64,000 nt of DNA from Clostridium akagii DSM 12554 (GCF_000686725.1 NZ_KK366007.1:360687-424686), one strand, 5' to 3'; counted from the first letter of the stretch, positions 47,497 to 57,175 are shown. The notes: generated by a model not told the origin, from the sequence alone. Program-made: numbers and translations.

Positions 47497-48828
47497 ATGA
47501 AAACTATATATAAACCCAAGTTATTGTTACAAAAATCTAAGTTCATTGAGAATACAGGGGTATTAGTTGAAGATGGAAAGATAAAAGAAATAGGTGAGTA
47601 TGGTGATATTTTTAATGCAAATAGAGATGCGAAAATTATTAGGTGGGATAAACTAGCCATGATTCCAGGCACCGTGAATGTTCATAATCATTCCTTTCAG
47701 AGTTTGCTTAGAAGCATCGCTACTGACAAACCATTTTTGGTTTGGCGTGATCAGGCTCTATACAAATACTCACCTGTTCTAAATGAAGAGGATATTTATA
47801 CAGGAGCACTATTTGCATTTGCAGAGATGATGAGATATGGAGTTACTACAGTATCAGATTTTTTTTATGTACATAATCATGGGATTTTAAGTGATGAAGC
47901 TGTTATTAGAGCAGCGAAGGATGTGGGAATTCGTCTAGTATTGGCTAGAACTATGTATGATTGGGATGGAGCGCCAAAGGGGTATCAAGAAACAATTGAA
48001 ACTGCTACTAAAAATGTTAGAGCCTTGGCAGTTAAGTATCAAGGCAATGACATGGTAACAATATCACCAGCACCTCATAGTCTTCATGCAGCATCAATTG
48101 ATATGATAAAAGCAGGACATAATTTGGCAAGGGAACTGGATACAAAATGTCATATACATGTAGCAGAAGAGATGTTTGAAGTTAATGACACTGTTAAAAA
48201 CTTTGGACTTAGACCAGTACAACTTCTTGATAAGATAGGAGTTCTGGATGAAAGAATAGTAGCTGTTCATTCTGTTTGGCTTAATGATGTGGAACTTGCC
48301 CTTATGGGGAAAAGAAAAACTAGCCTCGCTTATTGTCCTTCAAGTAATATGTTTTTGGCAGATGGGGTTACAAACATTCCTGTACTTGTGAAAAATGGAG
48401 TAACCGTAGGACTTGGAACAGATGGGGCATGTAGTAATAATCGAATAAGTGTTTTTGAAGAGATGCGAATGGTATCATTACTTCAAAAAGTAAATAATTT
48501 GGATTGTACAATAATAAATTCTAATGATGCGTTTAATATGGGAACAGAAAATGGTGGAGAAGTTCTTGGTATACCTGTGGGTAAAATAGAAAAAGGTTAT
48601 ATGGCTGATTTTGTAGGAATAGATATAGATGATTTATCACTTCAGCCAATATATTCTCCTAATCAATCATTAATTCCCAATATAGTTTATTCAATGCAAC
48701 CCAATGCTATTTCAAATGTAGTTGTGGCAGGGGAAGAAAGAGTAATTGATGGAAAACTTGTAAGTATAACCGAGGAGAAAGTAGTTAGTAGAGTTAAGGG
48801 CTTGGTTGAAAAGTTAAATGGAATATAG
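47497..48828 (+). CDS. Amidohydrolase, probable formimidoylglutamate deiminase (HutF-like)
   Basis: A 443-residue metal-dependent hydrolase. Ligands are in TVNVHNHSFQS (HxH), APHSLHA, HIHVAEE, VHSVWL and GLGTDGACSNN (the catalytic Asp). The APHSL and HIHVAEE pieces are shared with HutF, while the later CPSSNMFLADG resembles S-adenosylhomocysteine or guanine deaminases. Context (2 bases after the M20 gene, overlapping hutD by 11 bases, hut promoter) favours conversion of formiminoglutamate to N-formylglutamate plus ammonia. Confidence 0.78.
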   Translation: MKTIYKPKLLLQKSKFIENTGVLVEDGKIKEIGEYGDIFNANRDAKIIRWDKLAMIPGTVNVHNHSFQSLLRSIATDKPFLVWRDQALYKYSPVLNEEDIYTGALFAFAEMMRYGVTTVSDFFYVHNHGILSDEAVIRAAKDVGIRLVLARTMYDWDGAPKGYQETIETATKNVRALAVKYQGNDMVTISPAPHSLHAASIDMIKAGHNLARELDTKCHIHVAEEMFEVNDTVKNFGLRPVQLLDKIGVLDERIVAVHSVWLNDVELALMGKRKTSLAYCPSSNMFLADGVTNIPVLVKNGVTVGLGTDGACSNNRISVFEEMRMVSLLQKVNNLDCTIINSNDAFNMGTENGGEVLGIPVGKIEKGYMADFVGIDIDDLSLQPIYSPNQSLIPNIVYSMQPNAISNVVVAGEERVIDGKLVSITEEKVVSRVKGLVEKLNGI

Positions 48829-49435
48829 TATAGAAATAATTAAAAGAGACAAATACAAGCTATCAAATTGGGTTGGTGGAACTACCACTGAAATGGTTAT
48901 ATATCCAGAGAATTCAAAATATCTAGAGAAAAATTTCAAATGGAGAATAAGTAGTGCAACAGTGGATTCTGACGTATCAGATTTCACAAATTTGCCTGGT
49001 ATAAGCAGAGAACTTATGGTTATTGAAGGAAGTACAACTTTAGAACATGAAAATCATTATAGTGTACATTTAAAACCTTTTGACAAAGATAGTTTTAAAG
49101 GAGAATGGACAACAAAGAGCTATGGATCAGTAGTAGATTTTAATCTAATGACTACTGAAGGGTGCACGGGGAACATAAATAGTTTGGTAATTGAAAGTGA
49201 AAAGCAATTTAAATTAAGTTCTAAAGCAAATAACACCCACTGCAAAAACCAGATAAAATATTATTATTCACCTCAAGAAGAGTTCTTTATGGTGGTAAAT
49301 AATCAGAATTACTTGGTTAATAAAAAGGAATTATTTTGTATTATTATATCTGAAAAAGATGATTCCTATGATGTATACATTTTAAATAGCACATTAAAAG
49401 ATATAAGAATAATAGAAACCACAGTTTATTATTAA
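48818..49435 (+). CDS. hutD: HutD family protein
   Basis: A 205-residue bicupin-like protein. Its N-terminal YKLSNWVGGTTTEMVIYPE and KWRISSATVDSDVSDFTNLPGISRELMVIEG are clear HutD signatures. HutD is found almost only in histidine-utilisation loci and is thought to limit pathway intermediates, for example by binding formiminoglutamate; its biochemical role is not settled. The start overlaps the end of the HutF-like gene, indicating coupling. Confidence 0.9.
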   Translation: MEYSIEIIKRDKYKLSNWVGGTTTEMVIYPENSKYLEKNFKWRISSATVDSDVSDFTNLPGISRELMVIEGSTTLEHENHYSVHLKPFDKDSFKGEWTTKSYGSVVDFNLMTTEGCTGNINSLVIESEKQFKLSSKANNTHCKNQIKYYYSPQEEFFMVVNNQNYLVNKKELFCIIISEKDDSYDVYILNSTLKDIRIIETTVYY

Positions 49436-49442
49436 GTTAGCT

Positions 49443-49492
49443 GAGATAAAATAGTCAAGAATACTGGCTGTCTTATCTTTTTTTATACTTAC
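49443..49492 (+). terminator. Terminator of the M20-hutF-hutD operon
   Basis: AGATAAAATAG pairs with CTGTCTTATCT (one mismatch, one G-U) and is followed by TTTTTTA. Confidence 0.75.
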
Positions 49493-49523
49493 TTAATTTA
49501 ATAACCTTTGCCTTAAAATAATA

Positions 49524-49552
49524 TTGACAAAAATCCCTAATGGATTTATAAT
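49524..49552 (+). promoter_or_regulatory. Promoter of the Cys/Met PLP enzyme
   Basis: TTGACA (49524-49529), 17-base spacer, TATAAT (49547-49552): a consensus sigma-A promoter, so strong basal expression is expected. Confidence 0.88.
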
Positions 49553-49594
49553 TTGTGTAATAATTATTAAACATATTGGAAAGGTGTGACTAAT

Positions 49595-50773
49595 GTGGCC
49601 AATGAAAATGAATTGGGTTTTCTTACAAGATGTATTCATGTTGGAAATGACATTGATAAAGAAACAGGAGCAATAAGAAGACCATTAACTATGGCAAACA
49701 GCTATTTGCTACCTGAAGATGCTTCAACACTTAACTGGAGCGATCCTAATAACCTAGTATACACTAGAAATACATCAGCAAATCAGATATACCTTCAAGA
49801 AAGACTAGCATCACTTGAAGGTGGAGAGGATTGTGTAGTACTGGCAAGTGGGGTTTCAGCACTAGCTGGAGTATTTTTTACTTTTCTAGATAAAAATTCT
49901 CATGTTATATGCTCAAATGTTTCATATATAGCTGTATATAGGCTCTTAAATGAATATTTCCCTGAAAAGTATGGTATAGAGACAACACTTGTAGATACTT
50001 CTAATCTAAATGAAATAAAAGAAGCGCTAAGACCTAATACTAAACTTATTCATATAGAAACTCCAGGAAATCCAACTACTAGAATAAGTGATATAGAGGA
50101 AATTTCAAAAATTGCTAAGGGTGCTGGAGCACTACTTTCTGTGGACAGTACATTTGCATCTCCATTTTTGCAAAAACCGCTAGAGCTTGGAGCAGACCTT
50201 GTGATTCATAGTTTAACAAAATATATAAATGGACACGGAGACGCTATGGGTGGGGCTGTAATTGGTAAAGGAAAGCTTATTGATAAAATAAAGCGTGAGG
50301 CAATGGTGAATTTAGGGGGTACAATTAGTCCATTTAATGCATGGTTAATAACCCGTGGGGTTGTAACATTACCATTACGTATGAAACAACATAGTGAAAG
50401 TGCGCTAAAAGTGGCAAAGTTTCTTGAAAGCTACCCTGGAATTGAATTTGTTGCATATCCAGGTCTTACTAGTCATCCTCAACATGAAACTGCAAAAAAA
50501 CAGATGAGTATGTTTTCGGGTGTTATTTCTTTTGGATTAAAAGGTGATGTTAAGACACATAATAAATTTGTCAATTCACTGAAAATTATTATTTCTGCTG
50601 TGTCCATTGGTCATGATGAAAGCCTTATTGTTTATACTGGACCGGAAGACGAGAGAAATCATTTTTACCCTGAGGAATTTAAAAATGGACATCTAAGATT
50701 TAGTGTGGGACTAGAAGAGGCAGATGACATAATAAATGATCTTAGACAAGCATTTGAAAAATGTAGATTATAG
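49595..50773 (+). CDS. Cys/Met-metabolism PLP-dependent enzyme (trans-sulfuration family)
   Basis: A 392-residue fold-type I PLP enzyme. LASLEGGEDCVVLASGVSAL binds the cofactor phosphate, HIETPGNPTTRISDIEEI and VDSTFASP are family segments, and the Schiff-base lysine is in VIHSLTKYINGHGDAMGG. Members include cystathionine gamma-synthase, cystathionine beta/gamma-lyase and methionine gamma-lyase; the specific reaction cannot be fixed by eye. GTG at 49595 has AGGTG at good distance; GTG at 49586 in the same frame is too near the site. It is monocistronic. Confidence 0.85.
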   Translation: MANENELGFLTRCIHVGNDIDKETGAIRRPLTMANSYLLPEDASTLNWSDPNNLVYTRNTSANQIYLQERLASLEGGEDCVVLASGVSALAGVFFTFLDKNSHVICSNVSYIAVYRLLNEYFPEKYGIETTLVDTSNLNEIKEALRPNTKLIHIETPGNPTTRISDIEEISKIAKGAGALLSVDSTFASPFLQKPLELGADLVIHSLTKYINGHGDAMGGAVIGKGKLIDKIKREAMVNLGGTISPFNAWLITRGVVTLPLRMKQHSESALKVAKFLESYPGIEFVAYPGLTSHPQHETAKKQMSMFSGVISFGLKGDVKTHNKFVNSLKIIISAVSIGHDESLIVYTGPEDERNHFYPEEFKNGHLRFSVGLEEADDIINDLRQAFEKCRL

Positions 50774-50779
50774 ACATAA

Positions 50780-50810
50780 TATCCGTGCCCTTGGCGCGGT
50801 ATTTTTTATG
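50780..50810 (+). terminator. Terminator of the PLP enzyme gene
   Basis: CCGTGCC-CTT-GGCGCGG followed by TATTTTTTA. Confidence 0.8.
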
Positions 50811-50887
50811 TGTAAAATATAATTTTATTTATGCAGAAATATAGGAATACAAGTATAAATTGGGATTTTATCGAAATTACACTTGAA

Positions 50888-50916
50888 TTGAAATTGGTTA
50901 ATTGCTATGTTAAAAT
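50888..50916 (+). promoter_or_regulatory. Promoter of the Gfo/Idh/MocA oxidoreductase
   Basis: TTGAAA (50888-50893), 17-base spacer, TAAAAT (50911-50916). Confidence 0.6.
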
Positions 50917-50982
50917 ATAAAATAACTTCTATTTGTTTTATGTTTAAAATTGATAAATGAAGATATAGGGAGATGCTTAATA

Positions 50983-51969
50983 ATGAAGACTATACGTTGG
51001 GGAATTATTGGATGTGGAGACGTTACCGAAGTTAAAAGTGGGCCTGGATTTCAAAATGCAAACAATTCACAATTAATAGCTGTAATGCGCCGTGATGGGG
51101 AAAAAGCAAAAGATTATGCACTTAGGCACAATGTTCCAAAATGGTATGACGATGCTGAAAAATTAATTAATGACCCTGATGTAGATGCTGTTTACATAGC
51201 AACACCTCCTGCATTTCACAAAGAATATGCAATAAAATGTGCCCAGGCAGGAAAACCGGTATATGTTGAAAAACCTATGGCTAGGAATTTTCAGGAATGT
51301 ATTGATATGGTAGAGGCTTGCAGCAATGCAGGGGTACCATTATTTGTTGCATATTATAGAAGAGCTTTGGACCGATTCAATAAGATAAAGGAACTTATTG
51401 ATTCTGGAAAAATTGGAGAAGTACGTTTTGTCTCAGTTACATTATATAGAAAACCAATGAAAATTGCTCCTAATTCAAGAACTTTACCCTGGAGAGTCAT
51501 TCCAGAACTTGCAGGTGGCGGAGAATTTCTTGATCTTGCATCCCATACTTTGGATGTTTTAGATTATATTTTAGGACCAATCAGGGAAGCACGTGGCTTT
51601 GCTGGCAACCAAGCTAAGTTATATGATGCAGAAGATATTGTTACTGCCTCACTGTCATTTGAGTCTGGCGTAAAGGGAGCAGGAATATGGTGCTTTTCAA
51701 GTTTTGATAATTATGATATGAATGAAATCGTTGGAAGCAAAGGTAAGATAGCTTTTGCAACTTTTGGATCAGATCCTATTTTACTCACAACTTTAGAGGG
51801 GACAACTTCAATATCTATAATTAATCCTGTGCATATTCAGCAGCAATTAATTCAAAGTATAGTAAATGAGCTTAACGGCAAGGGGATATGCCCTAGTAAA
51901 GGCATTAGCGGGTCTCGTACGAGTAGGGTCATGGATGAAATTTTAAAAGACTACTATAAAAAAAGTTAA
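50983..51969 (+). CDS. Gfo/Idh/MocA-family NAD(P)-dependent oxidoreductase
   Basis: A 328-residue sugar or sugar-alcohol dehydrogenase type protein. The Rossmann motif is WGIIGCGDVTEVKSGPGF, YIATPPAFHKEYA and VYVEKPMARN (the conserved EKP) follow, and the C-terminal domain has GGGEFLDLASHTLDVLDYILG. It resembles 1,5-anhydro-D-fructose reductase/inositol dehydrogenase-like members, but the substrate is unknown. The ATG at 50983 has GGGAG ten bases upstream. It is monocistronic and converges on a LysR gene. Confidence 0.85.
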   Translation: MKTIRWGIIGCGDVTEVKSGPGFQNANNSQLIAVMRRDGEKAKDYALRHNVPKWYDDAEKLINDPDVDAVYIATPPAFHKEYAIKCAQAGKPVYVEKPMARNFQECIDMVEACSNAGVPLFVAYYRRALDRFNKIKELIDSGKIGEVRFVSVTLYRKPMKIAPNSRTLPWRVIPELAGGGEFLDLASHTLDVLDYILGPIREARGFAGNQAKLYDAEDIVTASLSFESGVKGAGIWCFSSFDNYDMNEIVGSKGKIAFATFGSDPILLTTLEGTTSISIINPVHIQQQLIQSIVNELNGKGICPSKGISGSRTSRVMDEILKDYYKKS

Positions 51970-51978
51970 GAGCTACAT

Positions 51979-52033
51979 AAGTGACAAATTAATGAAGATT
52001 TTCTGCTAAGGAAAATTTCCTTAACTTGTCACT
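51979..52033. repeat. Dispersed palindromic repeat, copy 3 (also probable bidirectional terminator)
   Basis: The arm AAGTGACAAATTAATGAAGA (continuing to 52003) pairs with the arm at 52010-52033, ending CTTAACTTGTCACT, with few mismatches around a 6-base loop. Its right arm resembles the CTTCCTTAACTTATCACTT at 12846-12866. It lies between converging genes. Confidence 0.6.
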
Positions 52034-52907
52034 ATATAACTGCATTGTAGGGAGTCTCAAGTTCCACCATTTCAATAAATTTTGATAATGCACTAGTCTT
52101 TAGTGAATCTTTACGTCTTATAAAAAAAGTTTTTGTAACACTATATTGTTCTGGAATGGCAAAGGATTTAAGAAGTCCACTATCTTCATATTTTTTTATT
52201 GCGGATTTAGGGACAAAAGATGCGCCTAGGTCTGCTATTACACCTTCAATAATGGAATTTAAATTGTTGAATTCCATAAATCTTATCTTATTAATGCCTT
52301 TTAATTTCAGCCAAGTTTCAAGTTGTAATCTATTTGGACATCCTATACTGTTCATTAGAAATGGCTTGGAACATACTGTTTCCAAATCATTGTACTCTGG
52401 GCTTGAAATAAGTACCAGATTTTCTTCGAATGCAAGTTCTTTTACAATATTATTATCGCTAAATGATAACGACTTTACGAAGGCACCATCTAATTGAAAA
52501 TGTAGAACCCTGTTAACAAGTTCATTTGATTCGCTTGTTATAAGTGACAAATCAACCTTTGGATAAGTTTTATGGTACTTTGATAATATTTCTGGGAGAT
52601 GTAGAGAAGAAATGGTATTATTAGCTCCAATGCATAGACTACCGGAGGGGTTAGCAGAATCATTAAGCGCAATATTAGCCTCATCAAATAAATGTATGAT
52701 TTTTTCCGCATAAACAAGTAGCTTCTCACCTGTAGGAGTTAATATCATTCCACGTTGCCTATAAAACAGTTGAGTTTTAAGTTCAGATTCCAACTGTTTT
52801 ATTCTTGCCGTAACATTCGATTGGACGTAACCCAAGGATAACGCTGCCTTTGTAATACTACCTTCCTGTGCAACGGCTTTGAAAATTCGTAGTTCGTTAC
52901 TCTCCAT
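52032..52907 (-). CDS. LysR-family transcriptional regulator
   Basis: A 291-residue LysR protein. The N-terminal winged helix (about 1-60) reads LRIFKAVAQEGSITKAALSLGYVQSNVTARIKQLE, and the effector domain begins near 90 (LCIGANNTISSLHLPEIL). It is divergent from a DHA2 exporter (53111) and probably regulates it. The intergenic region carries GATCAT-TT-ATGATC (52953-52966) and an overlapping ATCAT/ATGAT pair, plausible LysR contact sites. Confidence 0.88.
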   Translation of the reverse strand: MESNELRIFKAVAQEGSITKAALSLGYVQSNVTARIKQLESELKTQLFYRQRGMILTPTGEKLLVYAEKIIHLFDEANIALNDSANPSGSLCIGANNTISSLHLPEILSKYHKTYPKVDLSLITSESNELVNRVLHFQLDGAFVKSLSFSDNNIVKELAFEENLVLISSPEYNDLETVCSKPFLMNSIGCPNRLQLETWLKLKGINKIRFMEFNNLNSIIEGVIADLGASFVPKSAIKKYEDSGLLKSFAIPEQYSVTKTFFIRRKDSLKTSALSKFIEMVELETPYNAVI

Positions 52908-52952
52908 TAATTTTTCCTCCTCAATATATAAATCACAAAAAGTGAATTGTTA

Positions 52953-52977
52953 GATCATTTATGATCATTGTACATGA
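52953..52977. promoter_or_regulatory. Inverted repeats between lysR and the exporter (probable operator)
   Basis: GATCATTTATGATC (52953-52966) is a perfect 6-bp inverted repeat and ATCAT-TGTAC-ATGAT (52963-52977) overlaps it. They lie in the divergent promoter region where LysR proteins usually bind. Confidence 0.5.
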
Positions 52978-53110
52978 TATATGTTTTCCTGTAAACTAAA
53001 TTTATAGCAAAATTAGTTTAAAGGGAATTCATAACCTCAGCCTGAAACTTAGAAATTTGTTTATGGTCTATGGTTAAAAATAAAACCCCTTTCAAGAGGA
53101 GAAAATTTAT

Positions 53111-54541
53111 ATGACAAATTCACAGAAGCCTAAGTGGAGTATTTTGATTATTGTTACACTGGTTTCATTTATTACAAGCGTTGATTCTACCATCGTAATC
53201 ATAGGTTTGCCTAAAATAATGCAGGGACTCAATATTACAGTGGGTGTTGGATTATGGACAATAACAGCTTATATTATCTCTAGTACTGTACTCATATTGC
53301 CAGCAGGTAAATGGGCAGATACAGTTGGAACAAAACGTATTTTCATATTAGGTCTTGTAATTTTCACTATTGGTACGGTTTTATGTGGCATAGCAAACTC
53401 TGGATTAACTTTAATTATCTATAGGGTAATTCAAGGATTAGGAGCCGCTTTAGCCTTAGCTACTGCAACACCAACTATACTTAAGACATTTCCTGATAAT
53501 AAGCTCGGTCTAGCTTTAGGAATTAATGCTACATCATGGGTTATTGGAGCTCTAGTTGGTCCTGTAGTAGGAGGGGTATTAATCAGCCAATTTGGATGGA
53601 GCTCAATATTTTTTATCACAGTACCCTTTGCTCTAATTGGTATAATCGGAGCTACCTTAGTTATGAAAGATGAAGAGGTCCATAATAAACAAAAGACAGA
53701 TTGGAGAGGAATATTTACATTCACCTCTGGACTAGTAGCCATGATGGTTGTACTTTCAGAAGGTGCTTCCTGGGGATGGATTTCAAGATTAACAATAGTA
53801 TTAGTTATAGCTACTATCCTGTTATGGATTGCATTTGCAATTACTGAGTTACATGTGGAGAATCCATTATTCAACCTTAGCTTGCTCGCCTATAAAAAAT
53901 ATTCAACAGGTTTAGGAATTACGGTAAGTTATTGTATTGCTTATTTTTCAATAACGCTATTATTAAGCATATATTTGCAAGGTGCACTGCACCTAAGTCC
54001 AATGAATGCAGCACTACTAATTATTCCACTATCAGCACCACAACTTATTATGGGACCATTGGGTGGCAAACTAGCAGATTATTTCGGAGCTGGACGCATG
54101 ATTGTATTTGGTCTTATATTTCTTGTTATAGGCTTATTTATGCTTGGAAATCTGGGATCAAAGCTATCTATTCCAGCTGTGGTTATACCATTAATTATAA
54201 TATCTGTAGCCAACGGTATAGCATGGCCCTCACTAGCTAAAATGGTACTTTCAACTGTACCAAAAGAACAAGCTGGTTCAGCATCAGGTATGTTCTATAC
54301 TATTTATAATGTTGGACGAGCATTAAGCCAAACATTGGTAATACTAGTAATTGAGTTTACTGTACCACCAGCAATAGTTTCTAAGGCTATTGTGGGGATG
54401 GCGGATTTTAGCAATTTGCACTTAAGTGGGGATTTGATAAACTCTATTGATAATGCTTTCCATTTTTTTGTAGCTTTCTTTGTCATAGCATTGATACTAG
54501 GATTATTGCTTCTAAATTCAAAAGAAAAGACTAATTCATAA
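53111..54541 (+). CDS. MFS exporter, DHA2 family
   Basis: A 476-residue membrane protein with about 14 helices. SVDSTIVIIGLPKIM in helix 1 is the DHA2 motif D1; AGKWADTVGTKRIF is motif A, and GPVVGGVLISQFGW is motif C of antiporters. It is expected to expel drugs or metabolites by proton antiport. AAGAGGAG precedes the ATG. It is unrelated in detail to the exporter at 8899 (no large extra loop). Confidence 0.88.
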   Translation: MTNSQKPKWSILIIVTLVSFITSVDSTIVIIGLPKIMQGLNITVGVGLWTITAYIISSTVLILPAGKWADTVGTKRIFILGLVIFTIGTVLCGIANSGLTLIIYRVIQGLGAALALATATPTILKTFPDNKLGLALGINATSWVIGALVGPVVGGVLISQFGWSSIFFITVPFALIGIIGATLVMKDEEVHNKQKTDWRGIFTFTSGLVAMMVVLSEGASWGWISRLTIVLVIATILLWIAFAITELHVENPLFNLSLLAYKKYSTGLGITVSYCIAYFSITLLLSIYLQGALHLSPMNAALLIIPLSAPQLIMGPLGGKLADYFGAGRMIVFGLIFLVIGLFMLGNLGSKLSIPAVVIPLIIISVANGIAWPSLAKMVLSTVPKEQAGSASGMFYTIYNVGRALSQTLVILVIEFTVPPAIVSKAIVGMADFSNLHLSGDLINSIDNAFHFFVAFFVIALILGLLLLNSKEKTNS

Positions 54542-54574
54542 ATTAAATATAGAATATTTTGTACAATAACATTC

Positions 54575-54615
54575 AATATGCCGTATTACTTAAAAAAGTA
54601 ATACGGCATATTTTA
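54575..54615 (+). terminator. Terminator of the LysR-linked exporter
   Basis: A perfect 17-bp stem (54575-54591 with 54596-54612) with an AAAA loop, followed by a short T tract. Confidence 0.75.
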
Positions 54616-54708
54616 ATATTTCCATGGAAACAAATACATGTAATAATAATACAAAAAAACGTATATTATGATTTATTTTTTGGGAAATAATTAAATATAT
54701 TATAAAAG

Positions 54709-54736
54709 TTGACAAATTTATGGTATGTGATAAAGT
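54709..54736 (+). promoter_or_regulatory. Promoter of the cheW-chemoreceptor pair
   Basis: TTGACA (54709-54714), 16-base spacer, TAAAGT (54731-54736). It looks like sigma-A rather than the motility factor sigma-D. Confidence 0.55.
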
Positions 54737-54806
54737 TAATTTTATAAAATATTAATTTATATTAAAGAATATTTTAAAGTTTAAATTTGAAAGGAGATGT
54801 GTAAAT

Positions 54807-55265
54807 TTGAGTTATTGTCAATTAGTTGTTTTTAATTTAGGGTTAGAAGAGTACGCTGTGAATATTTCCTGTGCTCAAGAAATAATACGTATACCCAAGA
54901 TAACAAATATGCCCAATACTCCTATTTTTGTGGAAGGAATTATTAACTTAAGAGGGAAAGTTATACCAATATTTGATTTGAAAAAAAGATTTGCAATTGG
55001 TGACTCACAAAGGTGTGCAGATAGCAGATTATTAATACTTGAGATTGAAGGAATTAAATTGGGAATTATTGTGGATGATGTATCTGAGGTATTAAAAATT
55101 GAAGGTGAATTAATACAACATTTGGTTAATGAGATGGCGGGAATTAGCCAAAATAGTATAGAAGGTATAACTATAATCAAGGAACGTATAATTATAATAT
55201 TAAATGTATTAAAACTAAAATCAGAAATTTTTAAATATAATTTAGATAGGGAGTTGATATCATGA
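54807..55265 (+). CDS. CheW-like chemotaxis coupling protein
   Basis: A 152-residue single CheW domain. [52 protein letters not shown] is the typical first half; [14 protein letters not shown] follows. It couples chemoreceptors to CheA. The start is TTG at 54807 behind AAGGAG. It overlaps the next gene, a soluble receptor, by four bases. No cheA or other chemotaxis gene is nearby. Confidence 0.88.
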   Translation: MSYCQLVVFNLGLEEYAVNISCAQEIIRIPKITNMPNTPIFVEGIINLRGKVIPIFDLKKRFAIGDSQRCADSRLLILEIEGIKLGIIVDDVSEVLKIEGELIQHLVNEMAGISQNSIEGITIIKERIIIILNVLKLKSEIFKYNLDRELIS

Positions 55266-56413
55266 TTTCAATAAATGGATTGGAGTATTTAAAAACACTT
55301 GCGGAAGTACAAGTGGATATAATACCTGGAGGAGTTCTTTTTTTATACATAGAAAAAGATACGATACAGTGGAGAAAACAGTCTAGTAACTTTAATTTGG
55401 ATATTTTTAATATTGGAGAGAAAATAAAAGATGATAGCATTGCAGCTAAAGCAATGAATGAGGGGAAAACTTTAAAACAGAGTATTCCTAGTTCATTATA
55501 TGGTAGTAGATTTAATACTGTGGCAATTCCTATAGTAGATGAAGAAGAGCAAATAGTAGGTGCTTTTTCTATGTTATTGCCTAAAATACATCCAGTGGTG
55601 AAATCTTTTAAGGATTTTGCACCAATTATTGCTGAAATGTTCCCAGAAGGATCTGTTATGTTTGTAACAAATTTAGAGAAAATTTTGTACAAGCAGGCTT
55701 CAGCGAAATTTGATATTAGTTCTCTACAGAATGGAGATATATTAAAAGATGACTCTATTGCTAGGAAGACTATTGAAAAAAGAAAAGAAATTATTACGGA
55801 GTTAGATAGAACTGTCTTCGGTGTAAATGTTTTAGAAGCTTGCTATCCACTACATGATGAAGAAAATTCTGAGGAGATAGTTGCAACATTAACTATAATA
55901 ACTCCAAAAGAAATTGCTTCGGATTTACGTGATATGTCAAATAATCTTGAAAATAACCTTACTGGAATAGCGGCCGCTATAGAAGAATTAGCAGCATCAG
56001 CATCTCAGATACATACCAATGAGCAAGAACTTAATGCTGAGATTAAAGAAATAACTAAATTGTCAGAAGAAATAAACGAAGTTTCATCATTTATTAAAGA
56101 GATTGCAGATGAAACAAAAATGCTTGGATTAAATGCAGCAATTGAAGCTGCTAGAGCTGGAGAAGCTGGCAAAGGATTTGGTGTTGTTGCAGAAGAAATA
56201 AGGAATCTTTCTCAGCAGTCAAAAAGTACTGTTCCTAAAATTAATATGCTTACAAATAATATAATAGCAAAGGTGAATGAAGTAAGCGAAAAGAGTATAA
56301 GTTCACTAGCGGCAAGTCAGGAACAAGCCTCCGCTACTGAGGAAATTACTGCAAGCATAGAAGAAATTACAGCATCAACAGAAGAGTTAAACAATATAGC
56401 AAAAAAATTATAA
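55262..56413 (+). CDS. Soluble methyl-accepting chemotaxis protein
   Basis: A 383-residue receptor with no membrane helix. The N-terminal 220 residues contain two related halves: [16 protein letters not shown]...[19 protein letters not shown], and [17 protein letters not shown]...[18 protein letters not shown]. The C-terminal part has the trimer-contact tip [20 protein letters not shown] followed by [18 protein letters not shown], but the helical hairpin is short. It probably senses an intracellular signal through a duplicated sensor module and works with the coupled CheW. Confidence 0.85.
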   Translation: MISINGLEYLKTLAEVQVDIIPGGVLFLYIEKDTIQWRKQSSNFNLDIFNIGEKIKDDSIAAKAMNEGKTLKQSIPSSLYGSRFNTVAIPIVDEEEQIVGAFSMLLPKIHPVVKSFKDFAPIIAEMFPEGSVMFVTNLEKILYKQASAKFDISSLQNGDILKDDSIARKTIEKRKEIITELDRTVFGVNVLEACYPLHDEENSEEIVATLTIITPKEIASDLRDMSNNLENNLTGIAAAIEELAASASQIHTNEQELNAEIKEITKLSEEINEVSSFIKEIADETKMLGLNAAIEAARAGEAGKGFGVVAEEIRNLSQQSKSTVPKINMLTNNIIAKVNEVSEKSISSLAASQEQASATEEITASIEEITASTEELNNIAKKL

Positions 56414-56508
56414 TCTATAAAATCACTATAATTTTCCACTATAATATCGTTTCATCAAAATGATATAATTGATGGATCAATAGAAAATAAAGTGAGTGGG
56501 GAATTTTA

Positions 56509-56931
56509 ATGATAAAAGAATTTAAAGAATTTGCAATAAAGGGAAACGTAGTAGACTTAGCAGTTGGAGTTGTTGTTGGTAGTGCTTTTGGTAAAATTGT
56601 TACGTCTTTGGTTAATGATATTATTATGCCATTAATTGGAGCACTAACGGGAGGAATTAATTTCAAAGATTTAAATATAGTTATTAAAGCAGCACATGGT
56701 CATGTATCTGCGGTTACTCTAAATTACGGAAGTTTTATTCAAAATATAGTGGATTTCTTAATTGTCTCTTTTTCTATATTTTTGTTTATTCAATTAATAG
56801 GCAAATTTAAATTAGAAAAAAAATCCGAGGCTAAGGAACTAGAAGATCCGAAAATATCAGAGGAAGCACTATTACTCAAGGAAATTAGGGACCTTTTGAA
56901 GGAAAATAAAATTTCTCATAGGGATATATAA
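56509..56931 (+). CDS. mscL: Large-conductance mechanosensitive channel MscL
   Basis: A 140-residue channel protein. The N-terminal EFKEFAIKGNVVDLAVGVVVGSAFGKIVTSLVNDIIMPLIG is the amphipathic helix and pore helix TM1, IQNIVDFLIVSFSIFLFIQ is TM2, and the charged C-terminal bundle ends in LLKEIRDLLKEN. It opens as a safety valve during osmotic downshock. GTGGGG precedes the ATG. Monocistronic. Confidence 0.95.
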   Translation: MIKEFKEFAIKGNVVDLAVGVVVGSAFGKIVTSLVNDIIMPLIGALTGGINFKDLNIVIKAAHGHVSAVTLNYGSFIQNIVDFLIVSFSIFLFIQLIGKFKLEKKSEAKELEDPKISEEALLLKEIRDLLKENKISHRDI

Positions 56932-56970
56932 ATTAAGGATTAAAGGTTTTATAATTGCCTAAAAAAATCA

Positions 56971-57020
56971 AGGGATGCAATTAGATTTGTTTATACAAGT
57001 CTAATTGCATCCCTATTTTA
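56971..57020. terminator. Terminator after mscL
   Basis: AGGGATGCAATTAGA-T-TTG pairs with CAA-G-TCTAATTGCATCCCT (T-G pair inside). Seven A lie before and ATTTTATT after, so it can work in both directions. Confidence 0.75.
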
Positions 57021-57175
57021 TTGCCAATTGTAATTATCAAATGTTTTTCATCTATGGATCTGGTTTGTTAAATATATATTATTAGTGTAAATATTAAGTT
57101 GATTATCTTTACTTATAATATTCAATATTATAGGGTTAGAGTAGCAATAAAATTATAGGCAAGGAGTAATAGCAC

